From: Prunus persica
Taxonomy: Eukaryota; Streptophyta; Magnoliopsida; Rosales; Rosaceae
Direction of reading: 5' to 3'
Length of the DNA stretch: 64,000 bases
Assembly (NCBI RefSeq): GCF_000346465.2
Contig: NC_034012.1
Span: 707,134-771,133 of the forward strand
Below, piece by piece: positions 49,285 to 60,925 of the stretch. A program made the position numbers and the translations under genes. The notes below the pieces were generated by a model. The model saw only the letters and a list, made by a program, of their open reading frames with translations. It ran no database searches and was not told the DNA's origin. Within the stretch, counting starts at the first letter, position 1. Every line of letters starts with the position of its first letter.

Positions 49285-49757
49285 TGTTGATGCAAAAAAG
49301 TGGTTTGATACGTAATTCGTCAACTTAGTCAAAATGTCCCTTCGGTAGGTCCCTGTCCTTGGTAAGTGGTCCACTCCAGAGGGTCAAGTACCTGCAAAAG
49401 GACGCGTTCGGTAAATCCTTGGGGTACCGGTGCGGTACCGGCCGAAGGCTCTCCGATGCCTAAATGAGTACGGATTTAGTAAGGTTAACTGACAGATCAC
49501 ACGATAGCGTACCGTTAGTTCTGATTCCTCCCTTTTGGGGATATGGGTCTCCTTATATAGACCTTGGGAGGTGTGCGTTGTGCTCATTTTTCCGATGTGG
49601 GACTCCAGGCATGGATTGTGAACATGACACGTGTCTGTTGGTAAAAAAGGGCCAAGATATATAGCTTCGGTAGGGAGCATGCCGTAGGGGCCCTGTGATC
49701 AGAGTGGATCCTGTCCACGTGTCCGGTGGTAATAGGCCGTTTAATTAGGTATAAACA
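49285..49757 (-). repeat. 5' LTR (right in the window)
   Basis: 473 bp and the promoter LTR for gag-pol. On the minus strand it carries CTATATAAGG (complement of 49551-49560), a good TATA box. Its 3' border in window orientation is followed by ACATG. Confidence 0.95.
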
Positions 49758-49770
49758 ACATGGATTTCTT

Positions 49771-49838
49771 ATATATATCATTGAGAAATCCCGCACTATT
49801 AAGGACTTCTTATATATATTTATTCAGAAATTCCTTTT
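49771..49838. repeat. 68-bp hairpin-forming repeat, copy B
   Basis: Matches 36651-36718 with one visible mismatch. The retrotransposon landed at its left edge. Just downstream begins the 3' part of a malonyl-CoA decarboxylase gene, so this repeat marks or lies near the break in that gene. Confidence 0.75.
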
Positions 49839-49914
49839 TGAAAGGGAACATTGACCTCTTATCTTCGGTTTTTTGCTACCATTGCTTGATCTGAATACTG
49901 AAAAAATTCCACAG

Positions 49915-51520
49915 CCTGGCTTACAAGGGATCAACCTGGGAAGGTTTCTAATCAAACGTGTGATCACACTTGTGAAAAGAGAAATGACAAATATTTCTGT
50001 AAGTGCTTCAGTCTCTTTTAAAAATTTGAGGATGTATAAATTAATCATACTTTTCTGTCTAAGTCTTGCTCATAGATTTGCTTTCTGACACATGGCCTTT
50101 TCTTCCCTTTAAAATCAGACATTTGCGACTCTCAGCCCCATCCCAGGGTACATGCAGTGGCTCCTATCTAAGCTGGCTTCTCAATCAAAACTTTCTGAAG
50201 GTGAAGACATACAACATTCACCAGCTGATACATCTGGTTCTACGTTTTGGGAGAACATACTTGAACCAGAAGAGGAAAGAGCACTGATGGATGCCTCTGT
50301 GTAAGCTTCATACTGTAATTGGCAAGTTACTTTAGCATCTAGAGAGTAGCATACTTAATAACATTTTAAACTTTCAGGGAATTCACTTCTGGGAAAAACA
50401 GCATGGAAGTGTTGTTCAATTTATTGACTTCGCCAAACCATGAGTGGACAAGTTCTGATAAATTGCTTTCAGCATTAAAACCCCCTCTAATGCGACTGTG
50501 TGCCAGGTATATTAGTATTCTAATAAAACTAGTTATTAAGTGAATTTTTCTCACAAAACTGGTATAAATGGAGACGACGGCTCTGTTGTAGTATGAAACA
50601 GCTAAGAGTGAATATTGTGTAATTGGCGATTACATCATACAAATTGCTTTTGTAGTTTTGCACAAGCTTGTGTTCTATGTTATTCCGTCTGAAACACTGT
50701 TAACTAATTCTTGTTCCTTTGCCTCTAGGTACCTTCTGCAAGAGAAAAAGAGAGGAAAGGCTCTGGATTCTGTTGCAAATTTTCACTTACAAAATGGAGC
50801 TGTACGTCATTTAACTCAAGTTTGCAGAACAGTTGGTTAACTTTTCCTCATATGGGCCTTTATAGTTGTTGTTGTATAATATGATGGATTGGGTAAAACA
50901 CCTAAGATGCATAGATCAATTATGTTGCTTCTTCTATGTAATTCTCAGAACAAGAAAGAAATTTGTTTTCAACAGCTAGAAATGAGCTGTTCGATAAGTT
51001 AGGTGAATTAAAAGAAAGTATGTTTCAAAAGTGCGGGAGTTTGATATGCTAAGTCTTGAGTTTTGTTACTGTGGAGCAGATGGTTGAAAGAATAAATTGG
51101 ATGGCAGATCGGTCAGAGAAAGGCCTTTATCAAAGTGGAGGTATTATGGTGAACTATGTTTACAGGTAACCAGAACCAGCCCTTTCTTTTTTGCTCACCA
51201 CTTCACTGATGAAGCATATCTCTATTTAATATCACCTATTGAATGGTTTAATTGGTCAATGCTTGCAGATTGGGGAAAATTGAAGACTATGCTCGGTCAT
51301 ATTTCAGTGCAGGGCATATCCATACTTCTAGCGATCTAAGCCGTTATGTTAAGGTAATTAGTTATGTACAGAAGGGACACCTTGATGTATTAGTTACCAT
51401 CAAACATGCCTCACACATTCATGTGCAAAAAACATACACCTAGGATCTACGAACTCACATGTATTCTGGATGTCATTTTGGTTGCAGCCATTGGAGGAAC
51501 CTCAAGTGACAACATTATAG
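49915..51520 (+). pseudogene. 3' part of a malonyl-CoA decarboxylase gene
   Basis: Malonyl-CoA decarboxylase converts malonyl-CoA to acetyl-CoA and CO2 in peroxisomes or mitochondria. Seven exons are intact: 49915-49998, 50119-50300, 50378-50506, 50729-50801, 51080-51165, 51269-51353 and 51488-51520. They sum to 672 nt, 223 codons plus stop, with no break. Conserved blocks are GINLGRFLIKRVITLVKREM, TFATLSPIPGYMQWLLSKLA, LMRLCAR, YLLQEKKRGKALDSVANFHL and GGIMVNYVYRLGKIEDYARS. The catalytic-domain residues in SPIPG are present. The 5' half, roughly the first 300 residues, is absent from the window; 3' of the hairpin repeat the sequence enters an apparent intron end (CCACAG|CCTGGC). Either this is a truncated copy or the 5' exons were moved away. 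Confidence 0.8.
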
Positions 51521-51992
51521 GCGGGTTGCAATTCAATGTATGTATCTCCTTACTGGTAATTTGGTGGTTCTCTGTAATGGAAAACCATTGTTTATAAATT
51601 TGTGTACAGAGATTGTTATAAAGCAGTTCAAATGTTTGCCGTCACCGTTCGATTCTTGTCACGGAGATCGTGCCATAATATAGATTGTAATTCAAGATTG
51701 TAGGCAGGCAGTTATATATAATGAAATAAGTAAGGGATTACATCTGGTTTGAAAGCATCTCTAACCACATACATTTTGTACCAAACTGGATGTTCATCTT
51801 CATGCTGAACTTGCTTGAGTTAACCGTTTCATCTTTAGTATACTGTGTTTCTTTATAGACCCCTGATGAAGGCTCTAAGGGGAAGGATGCTCTCAATGTA
51901 AACTTTATAATATGGAGCCCAATTTGTTTTACATATATAATACTAACATTAACTTGACATTGCTTGGAAATTGGATTGGGATTGGTCACTTC
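51521..51992. other. Convergent 3' spacer
   Basis: AT-rich sequence between the malonyl-CoA decarboxylase remnant and the RbcX gene. No feature was recognised. Confidence 0.6.
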
Positions 51993-53094
51993 TCACTTCC
52001 CTTCACCTTCCACGTGACTTATTTCTAAGACATAATCTCTCATGAGTCTCGTGTTGGATTCATCCACCATCTGAAAACACGAGGCCACACAACCAGATGA
52101 GAAACATAAAACGAGTAGCTTGAAAATTTAATTTAATTATGGGGTATAAATTAAAAAAGAAACAAAAAAATGCAGACCTTGAAAGCTAATCGCTTTAAGT
52201 TGTCCCACTCGAAATCATTTTTACAATATGCCGACCGAACCTAGACACAAATCGCATCATATTCAATTTGTCAATGTCAGCAAGTTAAGTTAGTAAACAA
52301 AATATATAATAATAAAATAAATATTCAAATTGACCTTCACAAGAGAAGAGACTGACCTCTAAGATGCGCAAAGCTGCCATGTGGATGCCATAGGATAAGA
52401 TAATAAGTCCAATGTCGCTAATCAGAAATTAGGGCACACAAAAAAACAATTTAATGAAATGAAATGAACATACCAAGAGCGTTATGCCTGGAAGATTCAC
52501 GCATCAAGTTGGCACAGAATTGGTCTCCATCGTTCAACGAGTTTCTACTCAAAAATTCCATCATCTCTTCATATGCCTCGGGGTTGTAACTCTGCTCTGG
52601 GAATTTACTCTTGTTAACAGATTCATTTATATATTATTATTCAACAGAAAACACAAACAAACGATGAGACGACTGAGAATTTAAAGCAAGATATATGGAA
52701 GAAAAAAAGAACAGAACCTCAAGCTGTGCAGTGACAATTCTAACTGCAATGTAAGTGAAGAAACTATGGAGGTTGTTGGCTGCTTTTGCTTCTGGCGATG
52801 CTTCTCCAAATCCTGCATATCATAATTAAACAACTTCCAACTTTTCATACCAGAATGAAACACTAACAAGTCACAAATATAGATGCAGTGCAGAGGGAGT
52901 TTTACTCTGTTATTACTGAAACTACCCTACCCACCAGGGACATACATCTTTTGGCAGTGTAGACGACTGGGCAGAGAGGTTCTTCTTGGTTTGGATGGGC
53001 CACAAGGAGGACAAGCTAATTTGCTTCTGTTGGGTTTATGTGGGAAGAAACGAGGGACCTGAGAGAGTGGGAGCATTGTTGCAGAGGCTTCCAT
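51993..53094 (-). CDS. RBCX1: RbcX, chloroplast Rubisco assembly chaperone
   Basis: RbcX dimers bind the C-terminal tail of RbcL and help build the RbcL8 core in the stroma. Exons in coding order: 52935-53094, 52718-52812, 52474-52591, 52357-52373, 52178-52240 and 51993-52070. They sum to 531 nt, 176 residues, frame intact. A Ser/Pro/Arg-rich plastid transit peptide (MEASATMLPLSQVPRFFPHK) precedes the mature domain, which starts at KMYVPGFGEASPEAKAA. Diagnostic helices: LHSFFTYIAVRIVTAQLESY, CANLMRESSRHNALALRILE, VRSAYCKNDFEWDNLKRLAF and DESNTRLMRDYVLE. The fourth exon is only 17 nt, encoding ALRILE with its neighbours. The KMYVPGFGEASPEAKAA block resembles the AtRbcX1 class; the paralogue number is less certain than the family. 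Confidence 0.85.
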
Positions 53095-53680
53095 GGATAA
53101 CAGAGAGAGAGAGAGAGCACAGTGAACTGGGATTTCTGAAATGAAACAGAGCTTTTGTTTGAATTCAGTCCAAATATTTTTTTCCCAGTAAAAGAAAAAG
53201 AAAATCTTCAAGCTCCACAAGTCCAAGTCCACACTGTCCAAAAAATATCTATGATCTTACCTTGAAAGCAAGTGGAGTTTTGAGAAGATATCCATTTGTG
53301 GAACCCACCAGATGTTTCTGGAGCTCCAATATGTAATTCAGTAGATCCGAACAGCTTCAATTCAACCCATTGGAATTTGGGCCGCCTGCCCCATTTGTTT
53401 ACAATATAGTTTGAAAATGAATGTTGCTATTCTCTTGCCGTGTACTTGAAGCCAAAAAAATTCCTCTTTAGAACCAAATTGCTAGAGTGGTTCGTGATTG
53501 AACGAATCATAAGCAAAAGATGACGACAAAGATAAAACAGGACGCTGTCACCTCTGTATTTTTAATAACAACAAAATTAATCTATGATCAACCAACCAAG
53601 TATAGACTTTATAATAATGCAATACTTTCTCTGAACCTATTGCTTTTGCTTCTTCCATACTCTCTCTGTCTTTTCACAAA
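53095..53680. other. Divergent promoter region
   Basis: Spacer between the minus-strand RbcX gene and the plus-strand LysM receptor gene. It presumably serves both promoters. A short GA tract (about 53102-53117) lies in the RbcX leader. Confidence 0.6.
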
Positions 53681-56600
53681 ATGATCATTCTTGCGGAGGG
53701 AAATATACATATTAAGTTCTTGGCCTTCCATGTTTTTCTCCTTCTGTCCGTCAAAGCCAAAGCCAAATGCAAAACTGGCTGCAACTTTGCCTTAGCCTCA
53801 TACCATGTGTGGGAAGGTGCAAATCTCACGTATATCAGCAACATCTTTGGCCAGCAAGTTCCTGAAATTCTCCAATACAACCGTCAAGTATTGCGAGATT
53901 ATAACGGTACCCGAATCAAAGTACCTTTTTCTTGTGACTGCTTAAATGGTGATTTTTTGGGCCATACCTTCACCTACATAACCCAGCATGGTGACACCTA
54001 TAATACCATTGCTGAGAATGCTTTTGCCAATCTCACCACAGTGGAATGGCTGAGTAGGGTGAACGTTTATGCGCCAACTCAGATACCAGATCAAGTTCCA
54101 ATCAATGTAACAGTCAACTGCTCCTGCGGCAATCGACATGTCTCCAAGGATTATGGGCTTTTTGAGACATACCCTCTCCGTCCCGGCGAGGACTTGTCCT
54201 TCGTGGCGGTGGAGACTGGTGTCCCGGCAGGGCTGCTGGTGACGTACAACCGAGGGTCTGATTTTAGTTCAGGGAATGGCTTAGTCTTTGTGCCGGCAAG
54301 AGGTTAGCATGCATTATTATTATTTAATAATAATACTATTCCTTATTATAATGCAACCATTGAAAATTAGATAAAACAATGATCACTATAGCTAGTTTGT
54401 TGTAGTGCTTCTTTTGCAGGAGATTAAAACTCAGAGAAGTAGATTTATATATATTTTTCTTAATTATTTTCTGTCAAACCTATGATGAGAATTATGAAGT
54501 GACTGACTGGCAATATGATATACAAGTATTGTATTTGGTTTTATTCTTCGTCTTTTGCTGGGTATTTAGTCTCATTCATAGAGAACTTATGGAGATTTAT
54601 AAGCTTGGCATATTCAACACGGTGCCTATGGTCTCTATAGTCTTCAACAGTTTTTCTATATTTTACATTAGCCTGAAAAGGAAATAGAAATATAAAATTA
54701 CCTGCTGTGCTTGGCATTTTCCATTTGTGAGCGGCTAATCAGACAGAGCTCAAACAATAATTCGAGAATAATTCAGGGTTCATATGATAATTGCTGGAAA
54801 TAAAATGACAAATAACACCGTTGCATTTGTGGATGTTTGTCCCATTCTTTAAAAAAAAAAAAAAAAAAAAAAAAAGCACGACAAGGACCGTTGACGTGAA
54901 TATTATTACGTGCATTTACTGTGAATGAAATAGGAAAGTTGCTAATCAAGCATATGGGGGCTTGATTAACTTTCTGGTGGTGGATTATTATAGTCATCAC
55001 ATGAGACCAAAGAACCACAGCTACACATTATTTTATGTTCTTGGCTAGAATACTTTATATCCACTCATACTTTAACGCTGAGGCCCAATACTGTGAGAAA
55101 CCAGCCCAGCCTTGCCTTCAAACCCAAGGCAAAGGCTGCTACTTCTGTTAGTTTCTCTCCCTTACCAGGAGTGATAGAGGCTGTTTGCTGCTTTTCTCAC
55201 TAAATTTTGGCTTTCTTTTTTGCAGATCAAAATGGGAGTTTTCCACCATTGAAGTTAAGGTAAACTATATCACATTGCATTAATTGATCACTTAATATAG
55301 ACTTTTTTTTTTGATGTTGTCTAGAAATTTTCATCTCATTCCCTTTTGTCCTTCTTTGCAGAGCAGGTGGTACGTGCTTGTCTGATTACTGCTTCAATGA
55401 TATCTCTCTCTCTGTAGTATGTTCAAGGTCAAACATAAAACTTCAAAATGGGCATTGATGATGTCTTGTGCCTTCCATTGTGATGTCATTTAAGCAGGTA
55501 TTTCAGGTGGGGCTATAGCTGGCATATGTGTTGCAGGAGTTTCTGCAGCTCTAATTTTGGCACTTCTTCTATATGCTTGGCATTATAAAAGGAAGGCAGT
55601 TGAGGCACCGTTTCTTTCAGCAGCGTCTGAAGACCGATATATTCAACATGTACATGGTAATCCTTCCAATTCAAATGAATTGTCTCTCATTTTCTTTTTG
55701 TCATTTGTCAGTTAAAAAATAATCCTAAGAGAAATATAAGTTTAAATTGAGAAAATTATTTGATAAGAGTAAGTTTCTGAGTAATAGTAGGTATGAGTTA
55801 GCTACTTGAATGTATTCAAAATGATCAGTGAGACAAACACATCTAGGCAATCACATGGATATTTTGGAAATCATTTGTAGCAGCTGGCTTATTCCCAATG
55901 ATACCGAAGATTTTTGCGATACATGTATTTCAAATGGAAAATTTCATATGGTTGTCTCACTTTAGTAATTGATAGTTTTTTGTCATGTGTAGTTTCCGGA
56001 CATAGTTCAGAGAAAACTTTGGAATTGGTTGCTCTAGTTGGTGCTTCTTCTCCGGGCCTTACAGGTATAACTGTGGATAAATCGGTGGAGTTCTCATATG
56101 AAGAGCTTGCCAAGGCTACTAGTGACTTTAACATTGCTAATAAGATTGGCCAAGGTGGATTTGGAGCTGTTTACTATGCAGAACTTAGAGGCGAGGTTTG
56201 CGTTCTTGCTTCTATGTTCCATCCACAAAGTTTCTTATGAGCTTCACAATCATATAATTATTTATTCTGTTTTACGTGTATGATGATCAATACCAAATCC
56301 TGGTCTTTAAATATGAGGAAAATTTCTTGAACTGATCAGTGAAGATGTAACTTTCAAGTGCTTGTCATCTGACTTGACACTTGTGCGCAAAATCCAATGC
56401 CTGACTCTTTTCTCCTCCCATCAAGCAGAAAGCAGCAATTAAAAGGATGGATATGCAGGCATCAAAAGAGTTCCTTGCTGAACTGAAAGTTCTAACACAC
56501 GTTCATCACTTAAACCTGGTATTTTGCTTTCCCTATGACAGCATCATGACACTGGAAATTTTCTGTATATTTTTTATGATAACTCTGCAATGAATTGGTT

Positions 56601-58114
56601 TTCTATCTGAGGCCTTTAGCTAATGTGGATCGAGCAAGAGAATTTACTCAGAGTATAATATATCAGACTGTAAGGGCTTAGATAAATTTTAGGAACTTCT
56701 GTTGGCAAGAATTCTAATCAACGTAAACCTGTCTGTAAATTTATTGTCACAAATTTTCTTTTTCTACTCAGTAAGTAGTTCCATAAAGTGGATTGATCAG
56801 TATCTTCTAGCATGCATTAATGTTTTAACTTTACGCAGGTGCGCTTGATAGGATATTGCGTTGAGGACTCCTTATTTCTAGTCTATGAGTACATTGAGAA
56901 TGGTAACTTGAGTCAACATTTGCGTGGCTCTTCAGGTGAGAAAGATAATGCATCTGCTTATAAGGTATCTAACTTCCTGGCCTCTTTCTGATTTCACAGC
57001 TTTTGCTCTCAGGTCTAGATCCATTGCCTTGGTCAACCAGGATGCAAATAGCCTTGGATTCAGCTAGAGGACTTGAATACATCCATGAACATACTGTTCC
57101 AGTCTACATTCATCGTGACATCAAGTCGGCAAACATCTTAATAGACAAAAACTTCCGTGCAAAGGTTGTAAAAAGGCCTTTACTGTTATTGTAGGCTCTG
57201 CAATTTTTCTGTATAATGCATATGTAAAATTAAACTTCCGTGCAGGTTGCAGATTTTGGCCTAACAAAACTGTCTGAATATGGAAGTGCTTCATTGCAGA
57301 CACGTCTTGTGGGTACATTCGGATACATGCCTCCAGAGTACGCAATTAGTTTCCAAGTTTTTTTCATCAGCTCATTCATTACAACCTTGTTCATAGCTGT
57401 GACTATTAGCATGTTCATCTTGATAATCTGAACCATGCACAAATAAGTTACATCTCGAAACTATACATTATTTTCATTTGTATTTGGCTCTGAATAAAGC
57501 ATTTGTGAACAGGTATGCTCAATATGGTGATGTTTCTCCCAAGATAGATGTTTATGCTTTTGGTGTTGTCCTTTTTGAACTGATATCTGCCAAGGAAGCT
57601 GTTGTTAGGACAAATGAATATGTTGGTGAATCAAAGGGACTAGTTGCTTTGGTAAGTTTTTCCTTCGTTGCCTCTACTATTACTCCATCAACAAGTAAAA
57701 CTCCCAAAACGGTTTCCATCAGCCCTTACTGATCAAAACTGTACTTAATGTGCAGTTTGAAAACATTCTAAGTCAGCCAGATCCGAAAGAGGATCTCGGG
57801 AAAATTGTTGACCCCAGGCTCGCTGATGATTGCCGACTTGACTCAGTCTGTAAGGTAAAATTTCCTTCCAGAATGCAGATGTGTTCTCTAGCTAGTAATC
57901 TTATTTCATAAAATAAAAGCTGTGATGTCTTCTGTTGTGGTTGCAGATGGCACAACTTGCCAAGGCTTGCACACAAGAAAACCCTCAACTGAGGCCAAGC
58001 ATGAGATCCATTGTGGTTGCACTGATGACACTTTCATCTTCAAATGAGGACTGGGATGTTGGTTCATTTTATGAAAGCCAAGCTGATCTAGTCAATCTAA
58101 TGTCAGGGAGGTAG
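53681..58114 (+). CDS. CERK1: LysM receptor kinase of the CERK1/NFR1 (LYK) class
   Basis: Plasma-membrane receptor for chitin or chito-oligosaccharide signals. Exons: 53681-54302, 55226-55259, 55362-55366, 55498-55656, 55993-56195, 56429-56518, 56839-56935, 57013-57164, 57246-57337, 57513-57651, 57756-57854, 57947-58114. Total 1860 nt, 619 residues (Arabidopsis CERK1 has 617). The third exon is only 5 nt (AGCAG) and is inferred from frame. Signal peptide ([16 protein letters not shown]), three LysMs separated by Cys pairs (CDC, CSC), a membrane span at about 226-247 ([20 protein letters not shown]) and an active-type RD kinase follow: GQGGFGAVY (326-334), Lys 346, HRD (437-439), DFG (457-459). 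Tyr-Ala-Gln (YAQ) at 486-488 follows the activation segment; it is the motif linked to symbiotic competence. The C-terminus LVNLMSGR is typical of CERK1. Orthology to CERK1 rather than a paralogous LYK is not certain. Confidence 0.9.
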
Positions 58115-60244
58115 CAAAGAAAAGTAAGTATTAGATGACATGCCAAGACAAGTGATCTCCAGAGAACAAAGTCCTAACTTCCCTGCTTTTGGATTGTCTG
58201 TCAAATCATCTGCAATCATCTGTAAATAAGCACTGCACAAAGATGATTTTAATATCTTGTTTTCACTACGAAAAAATGGGCAGCAGAATAATATAGAAAA
58301 AACGACATTGTATATTACTTCATATCAACTTGTTCCGTTCCAGTATAAATATCAACATTTTGGTTTGCCTTCATTCACCTTGAACCTTGCTGATTGTATT
58401 TTGTTGTCGTTTGACAAAGAAATTCATGTTCTTCAGCCGTATTTTATTTTGTTTGCTTTCCCTCTCTCTGCTGCAGTATTGGACTTTACATTTTCTGCGC
58501 ATTTTTTCTTGTACTGACCCAAAACAAGAAAGTTTACTTTGTTGGGCTCTCGTATATTCCTTATCTTTTTGTCCTGAAATTGGAATATATTGGAATATTT
58601 TTATGGAGTCGGCAAACAGCACGTTTTCTAGTTAGTCTTTGCCTGCACTAGAAATTCTCCATTTGTCTAATTCTGAGCTTACCTAAATGTCAAATGGATG
58701 ACCAAAAAACCAAAGACAGATTTCAGCTTATTGTATTAAATACATTACAAACCAATAGTGTCCTCAAAGAAATCAGTCCAAAAGTTGGAACATTAAAATC
58801 ACATCAATCGATGCTAGTGCGCCATATCTAATCGTCGTTATTGACACGCTAATCTCCGTGTTTTGAAAAGCAATAATCCCAGGGGAACTTTTTCATTTTA
58901 TATAATAATTCTCTAGAATAATTTGTGTGCAATTTTTGGTTAAATGTCCACACTGAAAATGACATGCTCATAAATCTAATTAGCTCAATTTAATAAATGC
59001 TTGATAAGATAAGGTGCCAATCAAATTCCAAATGCGCTTATGACATATTTAACCAAAATATGAACATGTAAACATAAACACGTTGTGTAACTACAAAATT
59101 TTAATTTTATAACTTTAATTATTTACGAAATTTAGTTTTTAAAAGAAATGATATGTAATGCGAGAAAAATGCGTATTTCAGATTAACAACATGGTAACTA
59201 ATTTCGCAAAACAACATTGCTTCTACTTCCAATTACCAACTCAGTAATGATATGTATTGCCAAAGTGGTAAGAAAAACACAAACTGCATTATTATGAAGC
59301 TCCAAAATCAAATGTCATGATCATTGATATTTACCAACAGCCAACCACATCTGCGAGCATGACCTCAAAAATATCATTTTGGTTGGTGTGTGCGAGTGTG
59401 ACATTTGTTGGGCCCTTGTTAAGCAAATTCCAGGCGTCCATTTCCTGTTACACCCAAGAATCACAGCCCTGTACCACTAGCCAATCAGTTGCCGCTGGCC
59501 TAATCCAACTATGTCCGAGCTGTCGCCACTTTAACCATCACAGCCCACGTAGCAGACGCTCTATTCACGCGGCCACAACACATCACCGGGTCTCTTACGT
59601 TTCCGAAACCAAAACAAAAAAAATAAAATAATCATTCATCTCCAACGACTTAACTGTTGTCGGGGTCGAACAGCCTCACCAACTGCTCAATCCAATTGGT
59701 CCGTGCCCTCCACGTCCCACAAGCGCGCCTGAAAAAACACCCGTTGCCATCGTAGAGTCCAGACACTCACAAAAAAAGTAGCCGTTGGACGTTCCACTTG
59801 GCACCTTGCCGACATCGAAGGCCAAACGACGTGGTTAATTACGACTAATCTTGACTAAATCCAGCAAGTGCAACGACAGAGTAAGAAGGAAGCCAACAAA
59901 ACTCAAACCACCTCCTTCCTCTCTCCCATCCATCATAACCACCGTTTTTCCCAAATTCCAAGCTCCTTTCTGTGAATGCTCTTTTCCACGAAAACGAATT
60001 CCACTGTTTGGTTTATTGATATTTTTCCTTGTGTCTGTCTGGAAAGGGATCGTTCTTGTGGTTATTTTATTACCACTCATCTGTTTCTCTGTGGTTCTGA
60101 TTAAAAGTTGCAAACTTGCGTAGTGGGAGGCACAGTTAGAGTAGCGTGAGTTCTGGGTTTCCTGCAGAGGGCGTGGGAGGAATATCGTGCTTTCTTTTAT
60201 TGGAATTTGAAGCAATTCCAACACTCCCTAATCCGTAATCCCAG
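58115..60244. other. Spacer and OSCA gene promoter
   Basis: Holds the LysM receptor 3' UTR, AT-rich DNA and, from about 59.3 kb, more balanced promoter-like sequence. No gene was recognised. A leader exon of the OSCA gene probably ends at 60244 (CCAG|GTTTGC). Confidence 0.55.
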
Positions 60245-60888
60245 GTTTGCTTTTCTTTCTCTCTCTCCTTCCATCTTTGTTTTAATTCCAGGGTTTTCTG
60301 TAGGCCAAATTGTGAAGTTAGCTCTCAGGTTTCTCAACTATTTTATTGAGCTTCAAATCTCATGTTCTTTTTGTTAAAAAAGAAAAGAAATTTGTTTGTT
60401 TAACTTTGTGCCTTGGTGTGTCTGTTGGTAATCATATTGAAATTACGTGAGGTTGAACTGGTTTTTAATTGTATCTGTGTGTGATTTTGTGGAAAGAAGA
60501 TGGTTTTCCCGGGAATTATAATTTCCTAGAAACAAGTATGGTGTAAAGCTTCAGGTACCATGTATCATCGAATGATTATTTGATCATTTTGTGTCTAACT
60601 TATTTGTGATTGTTTAAGACTTTAGAATTCATTACTTTTCTGTGAACAAAGGGGAAATTTTATAAGCTGCCAGTCGTCGAATACATTTGTGTTACCATAT
60701 TGAGATTGTATTGTTTTGCAATTTCATCAAATGCCAATGGTTCCAAGGTCGTAAAAAAATTGCGTTTGATTGGAAGTAAAACCAGTGTTTGTAGTTTCCT
60801 TTGTTAGATATTGTTAGAAACCCATTACAAGTGTTTGCATAATGTGGATATTATTCCGCTAATGTAGATGTTCATTCTCATTTTACAG
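60245..60888 (+). other. Inferred 5' UTR intron of the OSCA gene
   Basis: A GTTTGC donor at 60245 and a TTTTACAG acceptor ending at 60888 enclose sequence without ATG-led coding potential, 37 bases before the start codon. Leader introns are common in this family; the exact donor is inferred. Confidence 0.45.
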
Positions 60889-60925
60889 GCTATTGCATTT
60901 TTGTTTCTGGAAGTGGAAGATATAA

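Larger units (their letters stand above)
39452..49757 (-). mobile_element. Full-length Ty3/gypsy LTR retrotransposon, Tat lineage
   Basis: A 10,306-bp element with 473-bp LTRs at both ends (TG...CA), a perfect ACATG target duplication, a primer binding site, gag-pol on the minus strand and a separate gene on the opposite strand between pol and the 3' LTR. Two RNase H domains plus an antisense extra gene are hallmarks of the plant Tat lineage (Grande/Retand/Ogre relatives). The LTRs differ at two positions I can see, so insertion is recent. The interior is GC-richer than the flanks. It has landed in AT-rich DNA next to a 68-bp hairpin repeat. Confidence 0.95.

Noticed and set aside
43690..49328. 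Many plus-strand open frames of 60-170 codons
   Set aside because: They lie opposite the gag-pol frame, share its base composition and show no family features; they are shadows.
39551..49680. Matching 98-codon minus-strand frames in both LTRs (39551-39847 and 49384-49680)
   Set aside because: They are identical because the LTRs are; they overlap the LTR promoter and have no domain.
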